In this document: piece after piece, positions 1 to 7,541 of the stretch
Layout of the letters: each line of letters begins with the position of its first letter
How positions within the stretch are numbered: position 1 is the stretch's first letter
Position numbers and translations under genes: made by a program
Source: Aphodosoma sp051870875
Lineage (GTDB): Bacteria; Bacteroidota; Bacteroidia; Bacteroidales; Paludibacteraceae
Reading direction: 5' to 3'
Length of the DNA stretch: 64,000 bases
Assembly: GCA_051870875.1 (NCBI GenBank)
Contig: JBJECG010000037.1
Coordinates: 46,587-110,586 of the forward strand
Notes under the pieces: generated by a model
Database searches by the model: none
What the model was told of the DNA's origin: nothing
The model's input: the letters and a program-made list of their open reading frames with translations, nothing else

Positions 1-1
1 G

Positions 2-1066
2 TCTGTACTCGGAGAGCATGATTTTCAGCGTACGGGTATGGTGAGTGATGCCCAAATCAAAAAAATCGGTGAATTTACGGGGGCACAATATGTGTTGATA
101 GCAGAGGCGGCATCTAACGGTAACAAGATGTTTATAACTGCCAAAATTATTGATGTAGAAACCACTCGGGTGATTTCAACGAGTAGTGAATTGATGGATA
201 CTTCCGAAGAAGCAATGCAGAAAGGTGCAATTGGTGTTGCACTTAAACTTTTGGGTGTGCAGGGTGGTGGAACTACTAATCGTTATCCTGCTCGTTCTTC
301 TGTGTCATCTGGTACAGAAGCGGTTGGTTCCGGACAAGATTTTACGGAAACGGCTTGGGGTATCAATATGAAGATGATTTATGTAGAGGGTGGCGATTTT
401 CTGATGGGTTGTACTTCAGAACAAGGCGATTGTGATAATGATGAGACCAATGTACGCCGTGTTACGTTGGATGCCTTTTATATCGGTATGTGCGAGGTGA
501 CCCAGTCGCAGTGGGAGAAAGTGATGGGCACTTCCGTTTCTCAGCAGCGGAATAAGGCGCAGGCATCATCGTTGTACGGTGTAGGTCCTGATTATCCGAT
601 GTATTATGTCAGTTGGGAAGAGGCGGATGAATTTTGTAGATTGTTAAGCCAGAAAACAGGTCGTACCTATGTCCTGCCAACCGAGGCGCAATGGGAATAT
701 GCGGCTCGGGGAGGAAAAAACGCTGAAGGTACTAAATATAGTGGCAGTAATATGCTTGATGCTGTGGCTTGGTATGATGGTAATAGTGGTGGTACTGCGC
801 ATATTGTCGGTACAAAACGTGCCAATGTGTTGGGAATTTACGATATGTCAGGTAATGTATGGGAGTGGTGCAAAGATTGGTATGTCAATTCGTATGTAAG
901 TTATGACACGAATAATCCTGTCGGGCCTTCTTCGGGGTCGTACCGTGTCAATCGTGGTGGTGGTTGGGGCAATGCTGCTGGGGGCTGCCGTGTTGCGAAT
1001 CGTGGCGGCAATTCTCCCGGCTATCGTAGCTACTTTCTTGGCTTCCGCGTTGTTCTCCTCCCTTGA
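2..1066 (+). CDS. DGR target protein: CsgG/LpoB-like region plus FGE-sulfatase (C-type-lectin fold) domain, 5' end outside window
   Basis: The frame is open from base 2, so the start lies upstream of the window; the first internal ATG is at 38. The N-terminal part (to about codon 75 after that ATG) resembles the CsgG/LpoB family, with a GAQYVLIAEA segment and an IIDVETTRVI strand. From about codon 105 it is a formylglycine-generating-enzyme (SUMF1/EgtB/PvdO) domain: GGDFLMGCTSEQ, LPTEAQWEYAARGG, YDMSGNVWEWCKDWY and a C-terminal GFRVVLLP. This fold is the usual scaffold of DGR variable proteins. The last 42 codons form the variable repeat; variable residues (counted from the ATG at 38) include 302, 309, 311, 313, 316, 323, 324, 329 and 331-333. 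The enzyme activity of the family is not implied; DGR targets normally use this fold for binding. Envelope location is inferred from the CsgG-like part, since the signal peptide is not visible. Confidence 0.9.
   Translation, partial: SVLGEHDFQRTGMVSDAQIKKIGEFTGAQYVLIAEAASNGNKMFITAKIIDVETTRVISTSSELMDTSEEAMQKGAIGVALKLLGVQGGGTTNRYPARSSVSSGTEAVGSGQDFTETAWGINMKMIYVEGGDFLMGCTSEQGDCDNDETNVRRVTLDAFYIGMCEVTQSQWEKVMGTSVSQQRNKAQASSLYGVGPDYPMYYVSWEEADEFCRLLSQKTGRTYVLPTEAQWEYAARGGKNAEGTKYSGSNMLDAVAWYDGNSGGTAHIVGTKRANVLGIYDMSGNVWEWCKDWYVNSYVSYDTNNPVGPSSGSYRVNRGGGWGNAAGGCRVANRGGNSPGYRSYFLGFRVVLLP
934..1061 (+). repeat. DGR variable repeat (VR)
   Basis: This 128-bp segment at the 3' end of the target gene aligns without gaps to the template at 2655-2782 (offset 1721). 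There are 17 mismatches. Sixteen fall where the template has A: 11 are A to G (962, 968, 969, 974, 983, 984, 1004, 1005, 1007, 1008, 1029) and 5 are A to T (941, 1022, 1031, 1034, 1035). The only other mismatch is G to C at 949, which is silent. The last 26 bases are identical and act as the expected initiation-of-homology end. The repeat ends just before the target stop codon. Confidence 0.97.
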
Positions 1067-1101
1067 GTTTATTGCAGTAGCCAAACTCTGCCTTGATTAG
1101 T

Positions 1102-1173
1102 GCAAAGGCTTTGGCGGAGTGCCGGATGCGGGAGCAGGAAGCCCCGCATCAGAAACGGAGAGAAAGCCTTTGC
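1102..1173 (+). other. Nested stem-loop downstream of the variable repeat
   Basis: Bases 1102-1112 (GCAAAGGCTTT) pair perfectly with 1163-1173, and inside them GATGCGGG at 1125-1132 pairs with 1143-1150, leaving a 10-base loop. The structure starts 41 bases after the end of the VR and lies between the target gene and the HRDC gene. It could be a cruciform aiding retrohoming, as a hairpin does in the Bordetella phage DGR, or a transcription terminator for the target gene; no T-run follows it. The pairing is direct observation; the role is inferred. Confidence 0.55.
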
Positions 1174-1197
1174 CATGTAATGTAATATACTAAAAGA

Positions 1198-1662
1198 ATG
1201 CAAGTGAAGATTTTTACAATCCCATTGATAGGTAATGAGGAGATTATATCCGAAATGAATACTTTTTTGCAAGTGCAGAAAGTGTTGACCTTGGATAAGC
1301 AGTTGGTTATAGTGGGGGAGCAAGCTTATTGGTCTTTCTGTATAACATATCTTACGCAGACATTGGCAGGAAATAGGTTTGTTGGGAAACAAAATAAAGT
1401 GGATTATAAGGAGATTCTTGAACCTGAGATTTTTACTGTTTTTTCTGTCTTGCGTACAATTCGAAAGTCTTTGTCGGAACGTGATGCAGTTCCTGCGTAT
1501 GCTATTTTTACGGATAGTGAGTTGGCTGAAATTGCCAAATTGAAAACATTAGATCCGAAAAATATGGAGAAAATACAGGGGATTGGGCAGAAAAAGGTTG
1601 AAAAATATGGAATGGCTTTATGTGAGATGTATAAAGAACAAATGGAACTTGACTTAAAATGA
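1198..1662 (+). CDS. HRDC-domain DGR accessory protein
   Basis: A 154-residue soluble protein. Residues from about 78 to 150 match the HRDC fold (helicase and RNase D C-terminal nucleic-acid-binding domain): FSVLRTIRKSLSERDAVPAY, FTDSELAEIAKLK, then a helix-hairpin-like IQGIGQKKVEKYG. The first 75 residues have no domain I recognise. HRDC proteins are a known alternative to the Avd accessory protein in some DGRs, so this one probably helps the reverse transcriptase bind template RNA or target DNA. Its stop overlaps the RT start by four bases (ATGA), which indicates translational coupling. Like the RT gene it is visibly AT-richer than the core genes downstream, as expected for a mobile cassette. 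Function in mutagenic retrohoming is inferred from context. Confidence 0.85.
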   Translation: MQVKIFTIPLIGNEEIISEMNTFLQVQKVLTLDKQLVIVGEQAYWSFCITYLTQTLAGNRFVGKQNKVDYKEILEPEIFTVFSVLRTIRKSLSERDAVPAYAIFTDSELAEIAKLKTLDPKNMEKIQGIGQKKVEKYGMALCEMYKEQMELDLK

Positions 1663-2684
1663 AACGGATAGGAGGATTATTGCCTCAAGTAACTGAAATG
1701 GAGAATTTGCGTGTGGCTTTTTATAAAGCACAGCGAGGTAATAGTGGAAAAGCAGAAGTCGTTAATTACCGGGAACACTTGTCGGAAAATTTGTTATTGT
1801 TACAACAACAGTTACTTATAGGAAAGGTGAATGTTGGAAAATATAAGTCATTTATAATATATGAACCTAAAGAACGTAAGATTTGTTCCGCGGCATTTGA
1901 GGAACGTGTATTACATCACGCTTTGTTGAATATTTGTGCTCCCGTATTCGAACGGCATTTGGTGGATACAACTTACGCCAATCGAAAACGGAAAGGAGTA
2001 TATAAGGCATTGGATGCTGCGCATGTGGCTATGTCACAATATATGTATGTGGCGAAATTGGATGTGAGAAAGTATTTTGATACCATTGACCATAGTATAT
2101 TGAAGAAAGCATTGCGGCGTTTGATGAAAGAAGAGCCCTTATTAGCTGTTTGGGAGGCAATTATAGATTCTTATGAAGTAACACCGGATAAAGGACTGCC
2201 TATAGGAAATCTCACAAGTCAATATTGTGCCAATTATTATTTGTCAGGAATGGATCATTATGCTAAAGAACAATTGAAAGTGGCTGTATATGTACGCTAC
2301 ATGGATGATATTCTTCTTTTTGGAACTGATAGGCAACAATTATTGCAACAGACAAAGGCAATGATTAAATACGCAGAAATGCATTTGAATTTATTGATGA
2401 AACCTCCAATAGTATGTAGAACAACAATGGCAATCACTTTTTTAGGTTATCGTTTGCGAGGACGGATTGTGACATTAGCGGGCAGAAGCAGACGGCGTTT
2501 TACAAAGAAGTATCGTATTATACATGACTTGTTTCAGAAAGGAGTGCTTGGAGAGATAGAGTATCAGATGCACTTACTGCCACTTTTTGCATTTGTCAAA
2601 CATGGATACACAAAACAATATAGAAAAAGAATAATACAACAGGTGGAGAGTCATGGGGTCGAACCGTGTGAATCGTGGTGGTAG
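1659..2684 (+). CDS. DGR reverse transcriptase
   Basis: A 341-residue reverse transcriptase. Motif A is KLDVRKYFDTIDH with Asp135, motif B is GLPIGNLTSQ at 179-188, and the catalytic YMDD box is at 214-217. The IGNxxSQ form of motif B, in place of QGxxSP of most bacterial retroelements, marks the DGR clade. The enzyme copies template RNA with errors at adenines and the cDNA replaces the variable repeat. No maturase or endonuclease domain is present, so it is not a group II intron RT. The start ATG overlaps the stop of the HRDC gene. The last nine sense codons and the TAG stop lie inside the template repeat, so changes in the template would also alter the RT C terminus. The catalytic residues are intact and the element looks active. 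Confidence 0.96.
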   Translation: MKRIGGLLPQVTEMENLRVAFYKAQRGNSGKAEVVNYREHLSENLLLLQQQLLIGKVNVGKYKSFIIYEPKERKICSAAFEERVLHHALLNICAPVFERHLVDTTYANRKRKGVYKALDAAHVAMSQYMYVAKLDVRKYFDTIDHSILKKALRRLMKEEPLLAVWEAIIDSYEVTPDKGLPIGNLTSQYCANYYLSGMDHYAKEQLKVAVYVRYMDDILLFGTDRQQLLQQTKAMIKYAEMHLNLLMKPPIVCRTTMAITFLGYRLRGRIVTLAGRSRRRFTKKYRIIHDLFQKGVLGEIEYQMHLLPLFAFVKHGYTKQYRKRIIQQVESHGVEPCESWW

Positions 2685-2782
2685 TTGGAACAATACTGCT
2701 GGGAACTGCCGTGTTGCGAATCGTAACAACAATTCTCCCGGCAATCGTAACAACAATCTTGGCTTCCGCGTTGTTCTCCTCC
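2655..2782 (+). repeat. DGR template repeat (TR)
   Basis: Non-mutated donor copy of the variable repeat, on the same strand 1721 bp downstream. It contains 28 adenines, nearly all in AAC/AAT codons when read in the frame of the target. Mutating the first two bases of AAY codons cannot make a stop codon, which is the classic DGR design. The repeat starts exactly at codon 333 of the RT gene and runs about 100 bases past the RT stop. Homology ends at CTCCTCC in both copies; the template continues with GGAG, which could pair with the CTCC just before it. Confidence 0.97.
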
Positions 2783-2945
2783 GGAGCTTAAGGCAGAGAT
2801 GGATGTCATGCAATAAACAGATTCTTCTCCTTTCCTGAATATAGTAGGAAAAAAGGAACGGTTGCATACCGGTAGAGACTGGTATTGGTAGGTTGGATAT
2901 CGAAGATTCTGGTCTCTTTTTTAGTAAAAATCGAATATAATAAAT

Positions 2946-4022
2946 ATGACACGATTGAATGTAATTATTGCTGTAGTGACCTTTTTTTCGTTAGTAATGG
3001 AAGCGCAGCAAATGCCCGATTGGTATGATATGGATAAACGTCGTTTCCTGTATCCTTCCACAGAGTATTTTACGGGTTTTGCTGTTGGTAGCCGTATGGA
3101 TGGCGAAACGATAGAGGCTGTTATGTCGCGACTGAAGAATGAAGCACGTGTGGAAGCCCTTTCCACAATACAGGTACAGGTGGAAAATACAACGAAAGAC
3201 TATTCTTCCGTACAGCAGTTGCAGACAATGGACGGTTGGATGGAGGCTGTCTATCTCTCGTTGGAAAGTACAACCCGTTTGCAAGTCAAAATGGAAATTC
3301 CTGGTTTGCAAATTGAAGCCTGGAATAATCCTGCCAACAACGAGATTACTGCTTTCGCTTATGTTCGTAAAAGTACACTTATCCGGCAGATGGAGAAGCA
3401 GATTATTTCCGGATTGATTAAAATTGAAACGGTACTTGATAACGCTCAACAATTAGCGGATAACGGTCAGAAAGTGCAAGCACGTTCGATAGCCGAAAAC
3501 GTGGTTCCTTGTTTTGCAGACGTGGAGCAAGCCCAACGTATTCTTGTCGCTGTTGATTTGTCTGCGGATACCGAGGCATTGCAGTTGGCAGATACCAAGA
3601 TATTGCAACAACGTTTTATCCGAATGATGGCGGAGTTGAAAAACGGTTTACGTCTTTATATAAGTTGTGATGCCGCTTTGTTCGGTTCTGGATATAGCGC
3701 ATTGCAGGGAGAGGTGAAAGGAGAATTGGGCAAGTTGGGAAGTACTTTTGTAGATGATGTTTCTTCATCAGATTGGGCAATATATATAAAGGCAAAAGCA
3801 AGAGAATATGCCAAGAACGATTTTGGTAGCGTAACAACCTATTTTGCCTATGTAGATGTACAATTGATTATCAAGAAGACAACCACAGGACAACAGATTT
3901 ATGGAAATCAGATTAGCCAAAAGGGCGGTCATACGCATAACTATATAGCGGCTGCCCGTGAAGCCTATCGTCTGATAGTCCCGGAGATTAATGCAATCAT
4001 ACGACAGCAAATAAGTCAGTAA
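2946..4022 (+). CDS. Secreted LPP20-like protein of unknown function
   Basis: A 358-residue protein with a signal peptide (hydrophobic VIIAVVTFFSLVM, then EAQQ). After the signal, MPDWYDMDKRRFLYPSTEYF followed by GFAVGSR and a run of long helices resembles proteins of the LPP20/FlgP type, which in this phylum often sit near CsgG-domain genes. It has no lipobox cysteine. The C-terminal third contains a strand-rich stretch (TYFAYVDVQLIIKKTTTG) and ends ...IVPEINAIIRQQISQ. It lies 163 bp after the template repeat and begins a run of three closely spaced envelope genes. The family link to the CsgG-like part of the DGR target suggests a shared envelope complex with the DGR cassette inserted between; this is inference. 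No catalytic motif is visible. Confidence 0.6.
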   Translation: MTRLNVIIAVVTFFSLVMEAQQMPDWYDMDKRRFLYPSTEYFTGFAVGSRMDGETIEAVMSRLKNEARVEALSTIQVQVENTTKDYSSVQQLQTMDGWMEAVYLSLESTTRLQVKMEIPGLQIEAWNNPANNEITAFAYVRKSTLIRQMEKQIISGLIKIETVLDNAQQLADNGQKVQARSIAENVVPCFADVEQAQRILVAVDLSADTEALQLADTKILQQRFIRMMAELKNGLRLYISCDAALFGSGYSALQGEVKGELGKLGSTFVDDVSSSDWAIYIKAKAREYAKNDFGSVTTYFAYVDVQLIIKKTTTGQQIYGNQISQKGGHTHNYIAAAREAYRLIVPEINAIIRQQISQ

Positions 4023-4051
4023 ACAAATTATGTGTTTTGCATAATTCAATT

Positions 4052-5659
4052 ATGAGGAAACATAGGGTAATATCTTCTGTAGGGTATAGCTGGGTACGTT
4101 GGTTACTCGGTTGTGTGTGCATTGCACTTGTGCCTGATGTTGTAGCACAGTCGTTTGAAGAGCATGCGCAGCGTATGAATGAACGGTTTGAGGCGTTCCG
4201 GCAGGAAAAACAGCAGGAGTTCACCGCCTTTACCGCACGGCAGAACGAAGAATTTGCCGCCTTTGTAGGACGGCAATGGCAATTGTTTGAAAATTGCCGT
4301 CTGCAACGTCCCTCCCAGTCAACTCCCAAACCTGACAGGGTGCCGGTAGCTTCCGATACGCAGGCAGATGCTGCTCCTGTCGATTCGGAGAAAGTGTCTT
4401 GTTCGCCCGTGCATTCGTCTGCCACAGCAGGAACTGCCGATACTTATGTGGTTCGCACTGTTGTTTCTTCTTCAGGCACCAAAGAGGTGGCGGTTGCCAA
4501 ACCGCAGCCGGTAGCGGGAAACGTGTCGGGCAATACTGTAAATGTCGTTTTTTATGGTCAATCTTTTCCATTACCGTTTAGCAGCAAACTGAACTTGCAT
4601 ACAGCTGGTAGCCGGGAAGCGGATTGTGCCGCCTATTTCCGTGCTTTTGCCCTGTGCAGTTCGGAATCGCATGCGCTGTGGCAGGCTGTAGAGAAGCAGG
4701 CAACGGTGTTCGGTCTGAATGAGTGGGGGCGTTTCTGCATGGTGCGTTCTGTAGCGGAAACGTTGTTCAAAACTACTGACGATCGTGTGCTGTTCTGCTT
4801 TTGTATGTTGCGCAACGAAGGAGGCTACAAAGTGAAGTTGGCGCGTGGTTGCGACTCGGGCAATCTGACACTTCTGCTGGCGCTTGACAACCGCAAAGAT
4901 GTGTTCTCGTATAGTTATTTCACCATGGAAGATGCCGGTCAGCAGGTAAAGTACTATTCTGTCTATGGGGGCGGTAAAGCCAAAGAATGTGTCTATACTT
5001 ATACTTTTCAAGAACAAGACGGCCGCTTGCGGGAGATGGGGCTCGATTTTACCCGTACACTGACTATCGGCAAATGCGATAAAACTCGTACGCTCCGTTC
5101 CGCCAAATACGCTGTGGAAATATCTCTGCCTTACAATTCCGCCAATCTTTCCTACTTGGACGATGTACCGATGACGGTGTTCCCCGTCTATTTCCAAGCC
5201 CCTATGCCTCCTGAAGCACAGCGGGCGTTGCAAACGTGGACCGATGGCCTGAAGCGTGAGCATACACAGGTGGAGTTGGTGTCAGTGTTGCTTGATTTTG
5301 TGCAGACGGCATTCCAATATAAAACCGATGAGAACCAGTTCGGTTACGAAAAGTATTTCTATCCGGAAGAAGTGGTGGGCTATCCGTATAGCGATTGCGA
5401 AGACCGTTCGGCGTTGTTTGCGTGGTTGGTCACCACGTTTGCCGGTGCACGGGTGATAGGATTGCAGTATGAAGGTCATGTCGCTACTGCAGTGAGTTTC
5501 GATGATGATACTGCTCTTAGTGGCGACTATTTCTCCTATGGGGGACGGAAATACTATATGTGCGACCCTACGTTCTGCAATGCCCCCATAGGTATGACAA
5601 TGCCTGTATATAAAGGCAAAACGCCCAAAGTAATCAAATTGAAGGCACCCGTTTTATGA
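4052..5659 (+). CDS. Secreted transglutaminase-like (papain-fold) protein
   Basis: I prefer the ATG at 4052 (535 residues) to the one at 4037, because it places the basic MRKHR directly before a signal sequence (WLLGCVCIALVPDVVAQ). Residues from about 30 to 75 are a charged, probably helical stalk rich in F, E and Q, followed by a low-complexity P/S/V linker. The C-terminal domain has a transglutaminase-like Cys-His-Asp triad: Cys449 in YSDCEDRSAL, His476 in YEGHVATAV and Asp505 in YYMCDPTF. Such domains act as peptidases or amide-modifying enzymes; which applies here is unknown. The gene follows the LPP20-like gene after 29 bp and overlaps the next by four bases, so all three are probably one transcript. 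Confidence 0.65.
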   Translation: MRKHRVISSVGYSWVRWLLGCVCIALVPDVVAQSFEEHAQRMNERFEAFRQEKQQEFTAFTARQNEEFAAFVGRQWQLFENCRLQRPSQSTPKPDRVPVASDTQADAAPVDSEKVSCSPVHSSATAGTADTYVVRTVVSSSGTKEVAVAKPQPVAGNVSGNTVNVVFYGQSFPLPFSSKLNLHTAGSREADCAAYFRAFALCSSESHALWQAVEKQATVFGLNEWGRFCMVRSVAETLFKTTDDRVLFCFCMLRNEGGYKVKLARGCDSGNLTLLLALDNRKDVFSYSYFTMEDAGQQVKYYSVYGGGKAKECVYTYTFQEQDGRLREMGLDFTRTLTIGKCDKTRTLRSAKYAVEISLPYNSANLSYLDDVPMTVFPVYFQAPMPPEAQRALQTWTDGLKREHTQVELVSVLLDFVQTAFQYKTDENQFGYEKYFYPEEVVGYPYSDCEDRSALFAWLVTTFAGARVIGLQYEGHVATAVSFDDDTALSGDYFSYGGRKYYMCDPTFCNAPIGMTMPVYKGKTPKVIKLKAPVL

Positions 5660-6081
5660 ACCGTAAATCTTCCGTCTGTCTGATAGCTTTTGCTGTTGTG
5701 GTTTTGTCGGCTGCAGGCATATATGGTTATTATTCGTTTTACCGTCAGCATATCTATCATCCGGAAATGTTGGAACCGGAAGTGTTTGAACGTATGGAAT
5801 ACGATACCGGTTTGCTTATAGGGCTGTGGCAGTCAGGTACAGTGTTCTATCGTTACAACGAAGACGGTACCGGTTGCACATGGGACATTGCCGATGACGT
5901 TACAGAGGAGGAAGCCTCGTTGCTGGAGTGGCAGGTGGAGCATACATCGTTTACCCATCTGCATCGGATGGAGGCAGGTTGCGTAGTACCGAAACACTAC
6001 CGCATTTGCGAGCTCGATTTGCAGCACCTTGTTTTCAAAGACGATTTCGGTAAAGTAGTATCTTTTGACAAAGTCGAATAA
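5656..6081 (+). CDS. Small membrane-anchored protein of unknown function
   Basis: A 141-residue protein whose ATG overlaps the preceding stop (ATGA). An N-terminal hydrophobic segment (VCLIAFAVVVLSAAGIYGYY) is either an uncleaved anchor or a signal peptide. The rest is a compact domain with alternating strands (GLLIGLWQSGTVFYRYNEDG, TGCTWDI...) that recalls lipocalin-like proteins, in which a GxW near the start and a turn-rich barrel are typical. I do not recognise a specific family. Translational coupling to the transglutaminase-like gene suggests they work together in the envelope. Confidence 0.6.
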   Translation: MNRKSSVCLIAFAVVVLSAAGIYGYYSFYRQHIYHPEMLEPEVFERMEYDTGLLIGLWQSGTVFYRYNEDGTGCTWDIADDVTEEEASLLEWQVEHTSFTHLHRMEAGCVVPKHYRICELDLQHLVFKDDFGKVVSFDKVE

Positions 6082-6180
6082 CATAACCCTCTGAAAGAGG
6101 AGCGGTGCGTACATGGGCTTTTCAACGCCCTGTACTTTGCTATTCCTTACTATTAATGCGAGTTCTGGATAAGGATATCC

Positions 6181-6425
6181 AAACCGGTTGTACGATAATG
6201 TTTTCGGGAACATATGTTTCCATTGCTGACATACGCAAAAGATGTAGAAATGCTTGAAATTGCGGTAGGTATTGAAGTGGAAACAAATCAGAATCGTAAT
6301 GACCTCCGCGTCAGACATCATGCGTTTCCTTCGGCGTTGGAGGGCATCACAGTAGGACTGGAAAGCCCTTTTCGTCATCTCAACTTCAAATTCTTGTCAC
6401 AAAATCATCGGCAATACAGAAAATT
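6181..6425 (-). pseudogene. Remnant of an IS982-family transposase (N-terminal part)
   Basis: On the minus strand, codons from 6378 down to about 6181 read TKRAFQSYC, then MSDAEVITILICFHFNTYRN, FKHFYIFCVCQQWKH and FPKTLSYNRF. This is the conserved N-terminal region of IS982-family DDE transposases. Homology stops abruptly after SYNRF. Upstream, the expected IADDF segment is in another frame and an in-frame TGA interrupts it. No catalytic DDE core or terminal inverted repeats remain. It is a dead fragment that fills most of the gap between the DGR-linked operon and murB. Confidence 0.7.
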
Positions 6426-6429
6426 TGGC

Positions 6430-6437
6430 TAATTTTG
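6430..6437 (+). promoter_or_regulatory. Probable -7 box of the murB promoter
   Basis: TAATTTTG fits the Bacteroidota -7 consensus TAnnTTTG and is followed by GC, about 73 bases before the murB ATG. No good TTTG lies at the usual 19-21 base spacing upstream, so the assignment is tentative. The box sits at the edge of the IS982 remnant. Confidence 0.45.
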
Positions 6438-6509
6438 CATGAGTTGGAGCAGAATTTTAATGTGCGTACACGGCTCTGTTTTTGTGTTGAATCGGACAAA
6501 TTGAAATAC

Positions 6510-7520
6510 ATGAAAGTATATACCGACTATTCCCTGCTGGCACACAATACATTCGGCATCGAAGCCAGAACCCGCTATTTCGCGGAGTATCAGACTGTTG
6601 ATGAATTGAGGCAGCTTGTTAATGCCGATATCTGTAGGAACAACCGTGTCCTCCATATTGGCGGTGGCAGCAATTTGTTGTTTGTCAAAGATTTCGATGG
6701 GGTGATACTTCATTCGGCTGTCCGTTTCATGGAGTATTCCGATGGCGGTTCTGATGATGTCACGGCCAGGATAGGTTCTGGTGTGGTGTGGGATGATTTT
6801 TGCGCCGATGCGGCACGGCGGGGTTTGTGGGGTGTGGAGAATCTCGCATCCATTCCCGGAGAAGCCGGCTCTTCGGCAGTCCAGAATGTCGGAGCTTACG
6901 GAGTGGAGGCTTGTGATGTGATTGAGGCGGTTGAAGTGTTTGACCGTAAGGATTGTACGATACGTGTCATTCCTGCCGCTGACTGCGATTACGGCTACCG
7001 GCATTCGCGTTTCAAGACAGATTGGAAGGAGCGGTATTTCGTTACGGCAGTACGTTTCCGTTTGAGCAGGACACCGCGGCCCAGGCTTGGCTATGCAGGC
7101 CTGAACGTATTGGCAACCGAAACGGCTCTGACTCCTGAACGTGTACGTCTGTTTGTATCCGACATTCGCCGCAAAAAGTTGCCTGACCCTGACGAGACTG
7201 GATCTGCAGGCAGTTTTTTCAAGAATCCTGTCATCGGCAAAGACCGATACCTGTCATTGCTTGCAGCCCATCCGTCCATGCCGCATTATCCGGCTTCCGA
7301 CGGTATGGTGAAAGTGCCTGCCGCCTGGCTCATAGAGCAGTGCGGACTGAAAGGCCGCCGTATTGGCGGCGCGCAGGTCTACGGACGCCAGCCGCTTGTC
7401 ATCGTCAATGCCGGCAATGCCACATCTGCCGATATTGTAGGCCTGGCCGATATGGTCAGGCAGGAGGTGTACAGCCGGTTCGGTATCGACATCACACCTG
7501 AAGTGAACTATATATATTGA
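6510..7520 (+). CDS. murB: UDP-N-acetylenolpyruvoylglucosamine reductase
   Basis: MurB reduces UDP-GlcNAc-enolpyruvate to UDP-MurNAc with NADPH and FAD in the cytoplasm, the second committed step of peptidoglycan synthesis. I start at 6510 (MKVYTDYSLLAHNTFGI, 336 residues), because the 25 codons upstream are not conserved-looking. FAD-binding GGGSNLL is at 51-57, IPGEAGSSAVQNVGAYG at 115-131, and the type I MurB signature YGYRHSRFK at 161-169. GSAGSFFKNP carries the catalytic Ser235, and the C-terminal PEV carries the conserved Glu331. The gene is 21 bp upstream of murA, so substrate and product enzymes are co-transcribed. Confidence 0.95.
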   Translation: MKVYTDYSLLAHNTFGIEARTRYFAEYQTVDELRQLVNADICRNNRVLHIGGGSNLLFVKDFDGVILHSAVRFMEYSDGGSDDVTARIGSGVVWDDFCADAARRGLWGVENLASIPGEAGSSAVQNVGAYGVEACDVIEAVEVFDRKDCTIRVIPAADCDYGYRHSRFKTDWKERYFVTAVRFRLSRTPRPRLGYAGLNVLATETALTPERVRLFVSDIRRKKLPDPDETGSAGSFFKNPVIGKDRYLSLLAAHPSMPHYPASDGMVKVPAAWLIEQCGLKGRRIGGAQVYGRQPLVIVNAGNATSADIVGLADMVRQEVYSRFGIDITPEVNYIY

Positions 7521-7541
7521 CAACCATAAAAATATATTGCC

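Noticed and set aside
1125..1150. Inner hairpin as a simple rho-independent terminator
   Set aside because: No T-run follows on either strand; the nested outer stem fits a DGR-linked structure at least as well.
2653..2838. Small frame beginning with ATG in the template repeat
   Set aside because: It is the target-frame reading of the TR, which serves as a template and has no reason to be translated.
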